This document shows, piece after piece, positions 32,977 through 38,742 of a DNA stretch of 38,761 bases. Source of the DNA: Pseudorhodoplanes sinuspersici (GTDB lineage: Bacteria; Pseudomonadota; Alphaproteobacteria; Rhizobiales; Xanthobacteraceae); assembly GCA_945878025.1 (NCBI GenBank), contig CAMDXM010000007.1, forward strand, positions 1-38,761. The letters are read 5' to 3'. Numbering within the stretch: position 1 is the stretch's first letter; every line of letters starts with the position of its first letter. Position numbers and translations under genes: made by a program. The notes under the pieces were generated by a model that saw nothing but the letters and a program-made list of their open reading frames with translations, was not told the origin of the DNA and ran no database searches.

Positions 32977-32999
32977 AATATTACACTCAGTGTAATATT
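32977..32999. promoter_or_regulatory. TetR-type operator, perfect 23-bp palindrome
   Basis: Perfect 11-base arms (AATATTACACT and its complement) surround one central C. The palindrome ends 17 bases before the lipoprotein ATG at 33017, so a bound repressor would block the divergent operon. The length and symmetry fit a TetR dimer site. Confidence 0.75.
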
Positions 33000-33016
33000 T
33001 TGGGGGCGCGATCGTG

Positions 33017-33910
33017 ATGTCGTTTCAATCTCTCGGCCGGCGCGCCCGGCGTTCAGCGCGCCGCACCGGCACGTCCTGTGCCTCATTGGCGGCGGCCGGG
33101 CTGCTGACGGCCTGCGCGACCGCCCCGCTGGAGCAGGCGGGAAGCCTTCGGTCTTACGAGAATCTCAAAGCCTCCGACGGGGTGGCGACACGGTCGCTCC
33201 TGAATTTGAACAAGGACGACGTTCTGGCAGCCAGGACTATCAAGATCATTCCGACCGAATTCTCCGCCGCGGCGGCGCAGGTGCCGTTCACTGCGGTTCA
33301 ACGCCGATTGGTCACCAACGCCGTCGACCGCTCGCTATGCGCCGGTCTCAGTCACCGTTTCGAAATCGTGCAAAGTTCACAGCCCGCCGACCTGACGATT
33401 CAGGCTGTCATCACGCATGTCGCGCCGACGGATAAGGCCGCGGTCGGTCTGTCAAAAGGAGCATCGATCGCGAAAACGATCTTCCTCCCAGGGGTTCCGG
33501 TCCCCGTTCCGCGTATCCCGATCGGACTCGGAAGCCTGTCGCTTGAGGCTGAAGCGCGCAGTCATGACGGAGAGCAGAAAGCTGCGATGGTTTGGGGCCG
33601 CGGAGCGAGTGCGCTTTTTGGTTCAGCCCGCATGTCCGAAGAGGGCGATGCGTACACGCTTGCCGCGGCGTTCGGTGAAGACTTCAGCAAAATGCTCGTT
33701 ACCGGCAAGACGCCATTCGGCGGATCTCCAACCCTTCCGCCGATTGAGAGCCTCGGCCCCCTGTTCGGCGGAGCGCACAAATACCCGGCGTGTGAAGCGT
33801 TCGGACGCTTTCCCGGTCTCGTCGGCGTGCTGGGAGATCAATTGGCGCTGCCTCCCGAATGGACAGATAAGGGAGCGCCGGCGCGTGACGAAACAAGAAC
33901 CGGTCTGTGA
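33017..33910 (+). CDS. DUF3313-like lipoprotein
   Basis: This 297-aa envelope protein has a twin-arginine-rich N-terminal stretch and a good lipobox, 'GLLTAC' (Cys33). The rest resembles DUF3313: 'GSLRSYENLKASDGVATRSLL' after the anchor, 'DVLAARTIKIIPTEFSAAAAQVPFT' and 'FEIVQSSQPADLTIQAVITHVAPT'. DUF3313 function is not known. The track's GTG at 33014 is one codon before ATG 33017, and a GGGGG tract lies upstream. It is divergent from the TetR gene and overlaps the methyltransferase-like gene if that gene starts at GTG 33885. Family assignment is tentative. Confidence 0.75.
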   Translation: MSFQSLGRRARRSARRTGTSCASLAAAGLLTACATAPLEQAGSLRSYENLKASDGVATRSLLNLNKDDVLAARTIKIIPTEFSAAAAQVPFTAVQRRLVTNAVDRSLCAGLSHRFEIVQSSQPADLTIQAVITHVAPTDKAAVGLSKGASIAKTIFLPGVPVPVPRIPIGLGSLSLEAEARSHDGEQKAAMVWGRGASALFGSARMSEEGDAYTLAAAFGEDFSKMLVTGKTPFGGSPTLPPIESLGPLFGGAHKYPACEAFGRFPGLVGVLGDQLALPPEWTDKGAPARDETRTGL

Positions 33911-34526
33911 TCGGCACATGACCATCGCAGACGTTCAGGCGGTCCGAAAGATCGTCTTGCTGCTCGCCCTAGGATTCGGGATCGTTATTTTCGCGCTGAC
34001 CGGTTCGCGCTATGCGACCGACTCGGTCACTCACAAAGCAATCGAATGGTTCGGCGTTGGCCTGATCGCAATCTGCATTGCCGGCCGCACGTGGTCATCG
34101 CTCTACATCGGCGGGAGAAAAATAGTCGATCTGGTGATCATTGGTCCTTACTCGATCACGCGCAACCCGCTGTATTTCTTTTCGGTTGTCGGCGCAGCAG
34201 GCATCGGCGCTCAAGCCGGCAGTATCACGGTCGCACTCGCTTGCACATGCGCCGGCTTCCTTGTGTTTTCGATCGTTACTCAGCAAGAGGAAAGATTGCT
34301 GCTCAAGCGGCATCGCCAGTCATATGTTGCATATCTGAGGCGAGTGCCGCGGTTCTTTCCGGACCCGTTTCTGTGGCGCGATGAGCCGACGCTCACGGTT
34401 CGCCAATCCCGGGTTTACATGACTTTTGCGGACGCGCTTTTGTTTCTGCTTGCAGTGCCTGTAGCGGAAACTTGCCAGTACCTGCAGTCAACAGGCGTAT
34501 TGCCTGTGCTTGCGTTCCTGCCTTAG
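33885..34526 (+). CDS. isoprenylcysteine carboxyl methyltransferase-like membrane protein
   Basis: This family of small membrane methyltransferases modifies isoprenyl-cysteine, phospholipids or other lipophilic acceptors using S-adenosylmethionine. The product has about five helices and the cofactor-site pattern 'GPYSITRNPLYFFSVVG' followed by 'EERLLLKRHRQSYVAYLRRVPRFFP'. The C-terminus has one further hydrophobic segment. GTG 33885 has AAGGGAG nine bases upstream and would overlap the lipoprotein gene by 26 bases. ATG 33918 is the alternative and gives 202 aa. The track's 33417 start is a shadow of the lipoprotein gene. It should be co-regulated with the lipoprotein by the TetR regulator. 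Its acceptor is unknown. Confidence 0.82.
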   Translation: MTKQEPVCDRHMTIADVQAVRKIVLLLALGFGIVIFALTGSRYATDSVTHKAIEWFGVGLIAICIAGRTWSSLYIGGRKIVDLVIIGPYSITRNPLYFFSVVGAAGIGAQAGSITVALACTCAGFLVFSIVTQQEERLLLKRHRQSYVAYLRRVPRFFPDPFLWRDEPTLTVRQSRVYMTFADALLFLLAVPVAETCQYLQSTGVLPVLAFLP

Positions 34527-34716
34527 CCACTGCTTCCGAGCAGCGATTTGCCGCAATTGTGCTCGGCGACGGGCTGCGGTGCCGAGATCATCTGTTTGGT
34601 GTCACGGAGCGGCGCATCATCTGCGGGGCTCGTCGAAATCACGCGCTCATCAAAAACAGTGAAAGCTTCGTGAATATGGCGAGCCTTGCCGCGCCAAAAC
34701 GGACGTCACAAAAGTT
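34527..34716. other. non-coding stretch between the methyltransferase-like gene and the tRNA-derived repeat
   Basis: No start-to-stop gene is supported. On the minus strand there is an open stretch of about 60 codons without a start ('HEAFTVFDERVISTSPADDAPL'), which may be a decayed gene end, but this is weak. The plus-strand ORF of the track here runs through a tRNA fragment and is not real. Confidence 0.3.
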
Positions 34717-34781
34717 GCGCGAAGCAGGATGGCGGAGAGGGAGGGATTCGAACCCCCGATACCCTTGCAGGTACGCCGCAT
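34717..34781. repeat. 65-bp direct repeat: copy of the 3' half of tRNA-Ser (distal attachment site)
   Basis: These 65 bases are identical to 35998-36062. They cover the last 52 bases of the tRNA-Ser gene, from two bases after the anticodon to CCA, plus 13 bases downstream. The 5' half of the tRNA is missing here. This is the pattern left when an element integrates at a tRNA 3' half, so this copy is the distal att site. Confidence 0.85.
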
Positions 34782-34784
34782 CGC

Positions 34785-35099
34785 TCAAGCCGCGCGGACC
34801 CGAAGCCTCGTGATCTTGGAAACGTCTTCCTCGCGTTCCGCATGCCACACATCGTAAGCCGTCTGCATGCGGCTCCAGACGCCGGGGCCGTCGCCGAAAA
34901 GCTTGCCGAGCCGCACGGCGACAGCCGGCGACACGGGCTTGGCTTCACGCAGGATATCGTAAAGATGCTGGCGCGAGATGCCGAGCCTTTCCGCGATCTC
35001 GACCTTGCTCAACCCGGTCGCGGGAATGACATCGTTACGCAACAGCGCGCCCGGATGAGTGGGGCATCGGTTCGGATTGCGCTTCGCGGCATGGGCCAT
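34785..35099 (-). CDS. higA: HigA-family antitoxin (XRE/VapI type)
   Basis: The 104-aa protein is a DNA-binding antitoxin of the HigA family. 'HPGALLRNDVIPATGLSKVEIAERLGISRQHLYDILREAKPVSPAVAVRLGKLFGDGPGVW' contains the helix-turn-helix and the typical HigA flanks. It neutralises the HigB toxin and usually represses its own operon with it. It lies 12 bases behind higB, the reverse of the common antitoxin-first order but normal for higBA. Its stop is only three bases from the tRNA-derived repeat, so the C-terminus abuts the island boundary. Confidence 0.93.
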   Translation of the reverse strand: MAHAAKRNPNRCPTHPGALLRNDVIPATGLSKVEIAERLGISRQHLYDILREAKPVSPAVAVRLGKLFGDGPGVWSRMQTAYDVWHAEREEDVSKITRLRVRAA

Positions 35100-35111
35100 G
35101 TTTCTATCTCT

Positions 35112-35390
35112 CTAGTGATATTGCTCAAAATCGACATCAACGGCGTTGCCGTTTTCAAAAGCGAATGTGATGCACCACGGGCCGTTCACATGCACTGTGT
35201 AGCGGGTGGGCTTGAACCCCTGTAAGCGGTGGAAATCGAAGCCGGGCAGATTCATTTCCTCGGGCCTTTCGATCGCATCCAAGCGGTCCAGCCGCCGCAA
35301 AATCCGCTCGTGAAGTTTCGAGTCGATCTTCGCACTGCGCCCGGTATTCCAAAGTGCCGCGAGGCCCTTGTGCGCAAAGCTTTCGATCAT
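35112..35390 (-). CDS. higB: HigB-family toxin (RelE/ParE fold mRNA interferase)
   Basis: The 92-aa protein starts 'MIESFAHKGLAALWNTGRSAKI', a recognisable HigB opening. It continues with 'RRLDRLDAIERPEEMNLPGFDFHRLQGFKPTRYTVHVNGPWCITFAFENGNAVDVDFEQYH', the core of the ribosome-dependent RNase fold with its C-terminal histidine. It would cleave mRNA at the ribosome when free of HigA. The length is normal and no damage is seen. A well-spaced promoter with an embedded palindrome lies directly upstream, so close that the message may be leaderless. Confidence 0.93.
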   Translation of the reverse strand: MIESFAHKGLAALWNTGRSAKIDSKLHERILRRLDRLDAIERPEEMNLPGFDFHRLQGFKPTRYTVHVNGPWCITFAFENGNAVDVDFEQYH

Positions 35391-35395
35391 GGTTA

Positions 35396-35424
35396 AGTGT
35401 AAGCTAATTGCTTACGCGCGTCAA
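35396..35424 (-). promoter_or_regulatory. higBA promoter with embedded operator
   Basis: On the minus strand, TTGACG (35424-35419) and TACACT (35401-35396) are separated by exactly 17 bases. GTAAGC-N5-GCTTAC (35399-35415), a perfect six-base inverted repeat, lies between and over the -10 and is a likely HigA site. The higB ATG begins five bases past the -10, so the transcript would start at or near the ATG. Confidence 0.65.
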
Positions 35425-35543
35425 CCCGGCGGCATAAGCTGGATCGGCTACGCAAGCGATAATGCGGCCCTCATTCGACTCCAATTAATTCGCGAAAAAA
35501 CGACGATGATGTTACGCTTACTGTAGATATATAGAGCATCCAA

Positions 35544-35894
35544 ATGGATTGGATACTGCCGTTGTTAGCGGGTCTAGGGATCGGCTCATTATTGAAGTCG
35601 ATCGCTGATCATTTCATGGCGCGACGCGCGAGCACGCATGATCGTTGGTATCAAGAGAAGCGCGAAACCTACTTGGGTTTGCTGAATGCACTTCATCAAG
35701 CGGCAATCCGTCCATCCGATGAGAATTCAAAGACATTCGCTCTATGGCACGCGCGTTGCGAATTGTTTGGATCAAAGGATGTTTCAGAATTCGCGCAAGC
35801 TATGATTGATACAAATCAGAATTTGCGCGATGAACGGAATGCAGCCTTTCGAAATCTGATTGACGCGATGAAGTCCGACCTTCATTCCAGCTAA
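35544..35894 (+). CDS. small membrane-anchored protein of unknown function inside the mini-island
   Basis: I do not recognise this 116-aa protein. A short N-terminal hydrophobic helix ('WILPLLAGLGIGSLLKSI', about 3-20) is followed by a helical, charged region ('DRWYQEKRETYLGLLNALHQAAIRP' and 'MIDTNQNLRDERNAAFRNLIDAMKSDL'), likely coiled-coil. It is clearly AT-richer than the flanks, and no strong Shine-Dalgarno precedes ATG 35544. It lies divergent from higBA and is the only other gene in the island. Proteins of this layout occur as accessory cargo in mobile elements, but a function cannot be given. Confidence 0.65.
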   Translation: MDWILPLLAGLGIGSLLKSIADHFMARRASTHDRWYQEKRETYLGLLNALHQAAIRPSDENSKTFALWHARCELFGSKDVSEFAQAMIDTNQNLRDERNAAFRNLIDAMKSDLHSS

Positions 35895-35997
35895 GTGAAA
35901 TCAGGTATATTATTTGCTGTCCGCGTCGCGCCGCTTCTCAGCCCTAGGGCATCCTGCTTCGCTTTGAGTCGGGATGAAATTCCTGCGAAGCGCGCCA

Positions 35998-36062
35998 GCG
36001 CGAAGCAGGATGGCGGAGAGGGAGGGATTCGAACCCCCGATACCCTTGCAGGTACGCCGCAT
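35998..36062. repeat. 65-bp direct repeat: proximal attachment site inside the tRNA-Ser gene
   Basis: Identical to 34717-34781 with an offset of 1,281 bases. This copy overlaps the 3' part of the intact tRNA gene. Just outside, ATCCTGCTTCGC (near 35951) and GCGAAGCAGGAT (near 36000) are inverted copies, a further small palindrome next to the tRNA 3' end. Confidence 0.85.
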
Positions 36063-36100
36063 TTCGAGTGCGGTGCTTTCAACCACTCAGCCACCTCTCC
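36011..36100 (-). tRNA. tRNA-Ser, anticodon CGA
   Basis: The 90-base gene reads serine codon UCG. The acceptor stem GGAGAGG pairs with CCTCTCC before discriminator G, and CCA is encoded. The anticodon stem-loop is CCGCA-CTCGAAA-TGCGG with anticodon CGA. A long variable arm follows (CGTACCTGCAAGGGTATC), and the T-loop is TTCGAAT. The long variable arm confirms a class II serine tRNA. Its 3' half is duplicated at 34717 as an attachment site. All visible stems pair, so it should be functional. Confidence 0.97.
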
Positions 36101-36182
36101 GCGGGGCTGCGGACGCATACAGCGTCCGCCGGTCGTGGCGCGGTATGTAGCCGCGCAGGCGTTAACGGGCAAGGAAGAACCC

Positions 36183-36282
36183 GTCACCCTGAGGTGCCCG
36201 CCGAAGGCGGGCCTCGAAGGGCGACGGCCCGGCTGTGGCCGCTCATCCTTCGAGGCTCGCTTCGCTCGCACCTCAGGATGAC
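36183..36282. repeat. nested palindromic (REP/REPIN-type) element, class B, copy 2
   Basis: It shares the left 45 or more bases and the right arm with the copy at 31652; only the central loop differs. It lies between the tRNA-Ser gene and a small membrane-protein gene. Confidence 0.88.
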
Positions 36283-36355
36283 GGGTTGAGAGTTAGGCTG
36301 CTTGGGATTGAGCCCCAGCCATGAGCGCGCCGCAAACGCCGGGTTCCATCCCGCC

Positions 36356-36580
36356 ATGCGACCCGACCTCATGATAGCGATGGCGCTTGGCGGTGTCGCC
36401 GCCCTGCTGGCGGTGGCGGGTTTCGCCCTGTTCGACTGGAGCCCGGTCGTCGTGGGCCTCCTGTTCGCCGTGATGGTCGCCGCGGACGGCTATTTCGTGT
36501 GGGGCATCATCCGCCAGAACAAGGAGACCCGTGACGGTCCCGGTTCTGGCTCGGGCCGCAAATCGCCCCCAATTCCTTGA
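36356..36580 (+). CDS. small two-TM membrane protein upstream of rplU
   Basis: The 74-aa product has two hydrophobic helices ('LMIAMALGGVAALLAVAGFALF' and 'PVVVGLLFAVMVAADGYFVWGI'), then a polar, glycine/proline-rich tail. It is not a named family to me. ATG 36356 is preferred; the track's start at 36302 is a TTG before the first helix. It lies 160 bases ahead of rplU on the same strand. Codon use is like that of the neighbours. Confidence 0.65.
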   Translation: MRPDLMIAMALGGVAALLAVAGFALFDWSPVVVGLLFAVMVAADGYFVWGIIRQNKETRDGPGSGSGRKSPPIP

Positions 36581-36605
36581 CTTCCGACCCCCATTTCCCC
36601 ATAAA

Positions 36606-36620
36606 CCCGCCAACGGCGGG
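36606..36620 (+). promoter_or_regulatory. short hairpin in the rplU leader
   Basis: CCCGCC-AAC-GGCGGG is a perfect six-base-pair stem with a three-base loop. It lies about 120 bases before rplU and some 17 bases before a short T run (TCTTTT). It may be a weak terminator for the upstream gene or part of the ribosomal-protein leader; no known L21 leader motif was recognised. Confidence 0.35.
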
Positions 36621-36740
36621 GCCTTGCGGCCCTGATGTCTTTTAAGGCGTCCCAAGCCGTTGGAAATTCAAACGAAAAGACTGAAAGAAGCCGGTCCAGG
36701 CCAGACCTGAGCACCGGGCTCGAACACAAGGAAAAAAACG

Positions 36741-37232
36741 ATGTTCGCAGTCATCAAAACCGGCGGCCTGCAATACCGGGTGGCCGAGGATGATGTGGTC
36801 CGCGTCGGCAAGCTCGAGGGCAAGGTCGGCGAGATCGTGCAGATCAAGGACGTGATGCTGCTGGGCGGCGACAAGCCGCAACTGGGCGCGCCGATGATTT
36901 CGGGCGCGTCGGTCGCGGTCGAAGTGCTCGACCAGAGCCGCGGGCCGAAGGTCATCGCGTTCAAGAAGCGCCGCCGCAAGAATTCGCGGCGCAAGCGCGG
37001 CCACCGTCAGGACTATACGGTGGTGCGCATCAGCGAAATCCTGACCGGCGGCGCCGCCCCGACCAAGAAGGCCAGGGGCAAGCCCGCGCCGAAGGCCGAA
37101 AAGCCCGAAGGCGAGGCGGCGAAAAAGACGGCCAAGCCGAAAGCCAAGGACAAGGCAAAGGCCAAAGCGCCGGCGAAAAAGGCCAAAGCCGTGGCAAAAA
37201 AGCCCGCGGCCAAGGGAAAAAGCAGGAAGTAA
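36741..37232 (+). CDS. rplU: 50S ribosomal protein L21 with long lysine-rich C-terminal tail
   Basis: L21 binds 23S rRNA in the large subunit. Residues 1-103 match the family from 'MFAVIKTGGLQYRVAEDDVVRVGKLEG' to the basic 'FKKRRRKNSRRKRGHRQDYTVVRISEI'. About 60 more residues, nearly all Lys, Ala, Pro and Glu ('APAKKAKAVAKKPAAKGK'), follow, where E. coli L21 ends at about 103. Such tails are seen in Hyphomicrobiales; the role is unknown. AAGGA precedes ATG 36741. rpmA follows after 74 bases. Confidence 0.97.
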   Translation: MFAVIKTGGLQYRVAEDDVVRVGKLEGKVGEIVQIKDVMLLGGDKPQLGAPMISGASVAVEVLDQSRGPKVIAFKKRRRKNSRRKRGHRQDYTVVRISEILTGGAAPTKKARGKPAPKAEKPEGEAAKKTAKPKAKDKAKAKAPAKKAKAVAKKPAAKGKSRK

Positions 37233-37306
37233 CGATTCATCAGAATAAGTGACGTGATTCCGGAGCGGAATCGGGTTACATGACGAGCGAGTAAGGGATT
37301 CATTCG

Positions 37307-37579
37307 ATGGCACACAAAAAGGCAGGCGGTTCTTCCCGCAACGGCCGCGACACCGCGGGCCGGCGCCTCGGCATCAAGATGTTCGGCGGCCAGTCCGTGG
37401 CGGCCGGCAACATCATCGCGCGTCAGCGCGGCACCACCTGGCATCCCGGCTCCAATGTCGGCATGGGCAAGGATCACACCCTTTTCGCACTCGTTAACGG
37501 ACGCGTTCTTTTCAACACCAAAGCCAAAGGCCGCACGTTCGTATCCATCGTTCCGGTGGCGGAGGCTGCGGCAGAGTAA
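37307..37579 (+). CDS. rpmA: 50S ribosomal protein L27
   Basis: L27 reaches toward the peptidyl-transferase centre with its N-terminus. The 90-aa protein shows the conserved start '[31 protein letters not shown]', which needs no leader cleavage, and the signature '[29 protein letters not shown]'. It has normal length and an AAGGGA site upstream. It follows rplU, as in nearly all bacteria, and a GC-rich hairpin follows before the acetyltransferase gene. Confidence 0.98.
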   Translation: MAHKKAGGSSRNGRDTAGRRLGIKMFGGQSVAAGNIIARQRGTTWHPGSNVGMGKDHTLFALVNGRVLFNTKAKGRTFVSIVPVAEAAAE

Positions 37580-37651
37580 AGGCGAATCTCAAAATGAGGT
37601 CCGCCGGTTCCAAGTCAAACCCGGCGAGCCCTCATAACAGGCTCGGAATGC

Positions 37652-37690
37652 GAGGGGGAGACGGGTGAACCGGCTCCCCCTCTTCGTTTC
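37652..37690 (+). terminator. terminator-like hairpin after rpmA
   Basis: GAGGGGGAG (37652-37660) pairs perfectly with CTCCCCCTC (37674-37682) over a 13-base loop, and the T-rich TTCGTTTC follows. The T run is interrupted, so it may attenuate rather than stop transcription into the acetyltransferase gene, which starts 18 bases later with its own strong AAGGAG. Confidence 0.55.
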
Positions 37691-37708
37691 AACCAAGGAG
37701 CCTGTGCG

Positions 37709-38305
37709 ATGACATTGCTGGAAATAGAGACCGGAACCCTCCGGGAAGGAAGTATCCCCGTCCTCGAGACCGAGCGGCTGATTTTGCGTGCGCCGCGCCT
37801 CGGGGACGCGAAAGCATTGGCGGCGCTCGCAAACGACAAACGCATTGCAGAGAATACCCGCCGCATTCCATTTCCCTATAAGCGATCCGACGCCGACGAT
37901 TTCATCACCGCCGTGAATGTGCCCGGCGGCGAAGTCGCCTTCCTGATCACGTTGCGCGACGGCGCGGCCATCGGCGCCTGTGGCATCGCCATGCAGGACG
38001 GTGCGCCGGATGTCGGCTATTGGCTCGGCGTCAAATACTGGAACAAGGGCTATGGCACCGAAGCCGTGCGCGCGGTGATCGATTTCGCATTCACCGAGCT
38101 TGGTCACGAGACGTTGCATGCCGGCGCACGCGTCACCAATCCGGCCTCGCGGCGGATCCTGGAAAAATGCGGCTTCCAGTGGATGGCCGTGGGGCTGTGC
38201 CGCATCCGCGCGCTCAATTCATCGGCGCCGATCGACCGCTTCCGGCTCGATCGCGGGCTGTGGCAATCGCTCAAAAGCTGGGGCGCCGTGACGCGCGTGG
38301 CGTGA
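37709..38305 (+). CDS. GNAT-family N-acetyltransferase (RimJ/RimL-like)
   Basis: GNAT enzymes move an acetyl group from acetyl-CoA to an amine; the RimJ/RimL type often modifies protein N-termini. The 198-aa product begins with the family pattern 'LETERLILRAPRLGDAKALAALAND'. It has 'DVGYWLGVKYWNKGYGTEAVRAVIDFAF' (acetyl-CoA loop, Q/RxxGxG/A-like 'NKGYGT') and 'GARVTNPASRRILEKCGF', a clear late motif. AAGGAG precedes ATG 37709. In alphaproteobacteria a GNAT gene often follows rplU-rpmA and precedes obgE; here a GIY-YIG unit comes next and obgE would lie beyond the window. The substrate is unknown. Confidence 0.9.
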   Translation: MTLLEIETGTLREGSIPVLETERLILRAPRLGDAKALAALANDKRIAENTRRIPFPYKRSDADDFITAVNVPGGEVAFLITLRDGAAIGACGIAMQDGAPDVGYWLGVKYWNKGYGTEAVRAVIDFAFTELGHETLHAGARVTNPASRRILEKCGFQWMAVGLCRIRALNSSAPIDRFRLDRGLWQSLKSWGAVTRVA

Positions 38306-38336
38306 CGACGCCGATAGAGTTCGCGCGATTTCTCCT

Positions 38337-38377
38337 TCGTCATGGCCGGGCTTGTCCCGGCCATCCACGTCTTGCTT
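38337..38377 (+). repeat. 41-bp inverted repeat, left copy (class C palindrome)
   Basis: Identical in reverse complement to 38674-38714. The last base is the first base, read on the plus strand, of the GIY-YIG gene's stop codon. Related units occur at 20497, 25982 and 38743. Confidence 0.9.
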
Positions 38378-38664
38378 CACACTATCTCGTCGTAAAGATC
38401 GCGCCATTCCGGATTCATAGCGTTAATCAGCCGCGCCTTCCACGCGCGAGGCCAGTGTTTCATCGTTGTCTCGCGCTGAATGGCGCTGCGGATATCGTCG
38501 TGCGGCTCGAACCAGACGAGCCTCTTCAAACCGTATCGCTTTGTGAATCCCGCGATAAGACCAGAACGATGCTCGTACGCACGCTTGGGTAAATCGCTCG
38601 TAACGCCGACATAGAGAATGCCGTCGCGCCTATTCGACATCATGTAGACAAAGCCACCAGCCAT
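38377..38664 (-). CDS. GIY-YIG superfamily endonuclease-like protein
   Basis: The 95-aa protein is a minimal single-domain GIY-YIG nuclease of the UvrC-N/YhbQ type. 'FVYMMSNRRDGILYVGVTSDLPKRAYEHRSG' holds the two tyrosine motifs and the catalytic Arg, and 'QRETTMKHWPRAWK' holds the metal-binding Glu. 'FTKRYGLKRLVWFE' is usual for this subgroup. The track start at 38730 would add 'VMAGLVPAIHVLL', which is the translation of the flanking repeat and not part of the domain, so ATG 38664 is used, although it lacks a clear Shine-Dalgarno. It is bounded exactly by inverted repeats. Substrate DNA is unknown; relatives are common beside such repeats in this group. Confidence 0.85.
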   Translation of the reverse strand: MAGGFVYMMSNRRDGILYVGVTSDLPKRAYEHRSGLIAGFTKRYGLKRLVWFEPHDDIRSAIQRETTMKHWPRAWKARLINAMNPEWRDLYDEIV

Positions 38665-38673
38665 AGCCGAAGT

Positions 38674-38714
38674 AAGCAAGACGTGGATGGCCGGGACAAG
38701 CCCGGCCATGACGA
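38674..38714 (-). repeat. 41-bp inverted repeat, right copy (class C palindrome)
   Basis: Exact reverse complement of 38337-38377. It lies ten bases before the chosen GIY-YIG start, so it occupies the promoter and ribosome-site region of that gene. Confidence 0.9.
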
Positions 38715-38742
38715 TGTTAGAGATGCGCACGATATCTCATAC

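Larger units (their letters stand above)
34717..36062. mobile_element. tRNA-Ser-bounded mini-island with higBA, lacking an integrase
   Basis: Two identical 65-bp copies in direct orientation, 1,281 bases apart, bound a segment with higB, higA and one small membrane-protein gene. The tRNA's 3' end points into the island, as expected for a tRNA-targeting integrative element. There is no integrase or other transfer gene inside. It is either the residue of a larger element or a small element moved by an integrase elsewhere; the toxin-antitoxin pair could explain its persistence. Confidence 0.7.
38337..38714. mobile_element. GIY-YIG gene bounded by perfect 41-bp inverted repeats
   Basis: The 41 bases at 38337-38377 and 38674-38714 are exact inverted copies, each itself palindromic (CATGGCCGGGCTTGTCCCGGCCATCC core unit). 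Between them is only the GIY-YIG gene. The layout resembles a compact non-autonomous or self-mobilising unit. No target-site duplication was recognised, so mobility is inference. Confidence 0.6.

Noticed and set aside
34472-34813. Plus-strand ORF ending 'RGRDSNPRYPCRY'
   Set aside because: That string is the well-known false translation of a serine tRNA antisense strand; here it comes from the tRNA fragment.
35891-36281. ORFs on both strands across the tRNA-Ser gene (126 and 128 aa)
   Set aside because: They are translations of the tRNA and the nested palindrome, not genes.
38665-38730. N-terminal extension 'VMAGLVPAIHVLL' of the GIY-YIG ORF
   Set aside because: It is the translation of the flanking 41-bp repeat and not part of the domain, so the later ATG was used.
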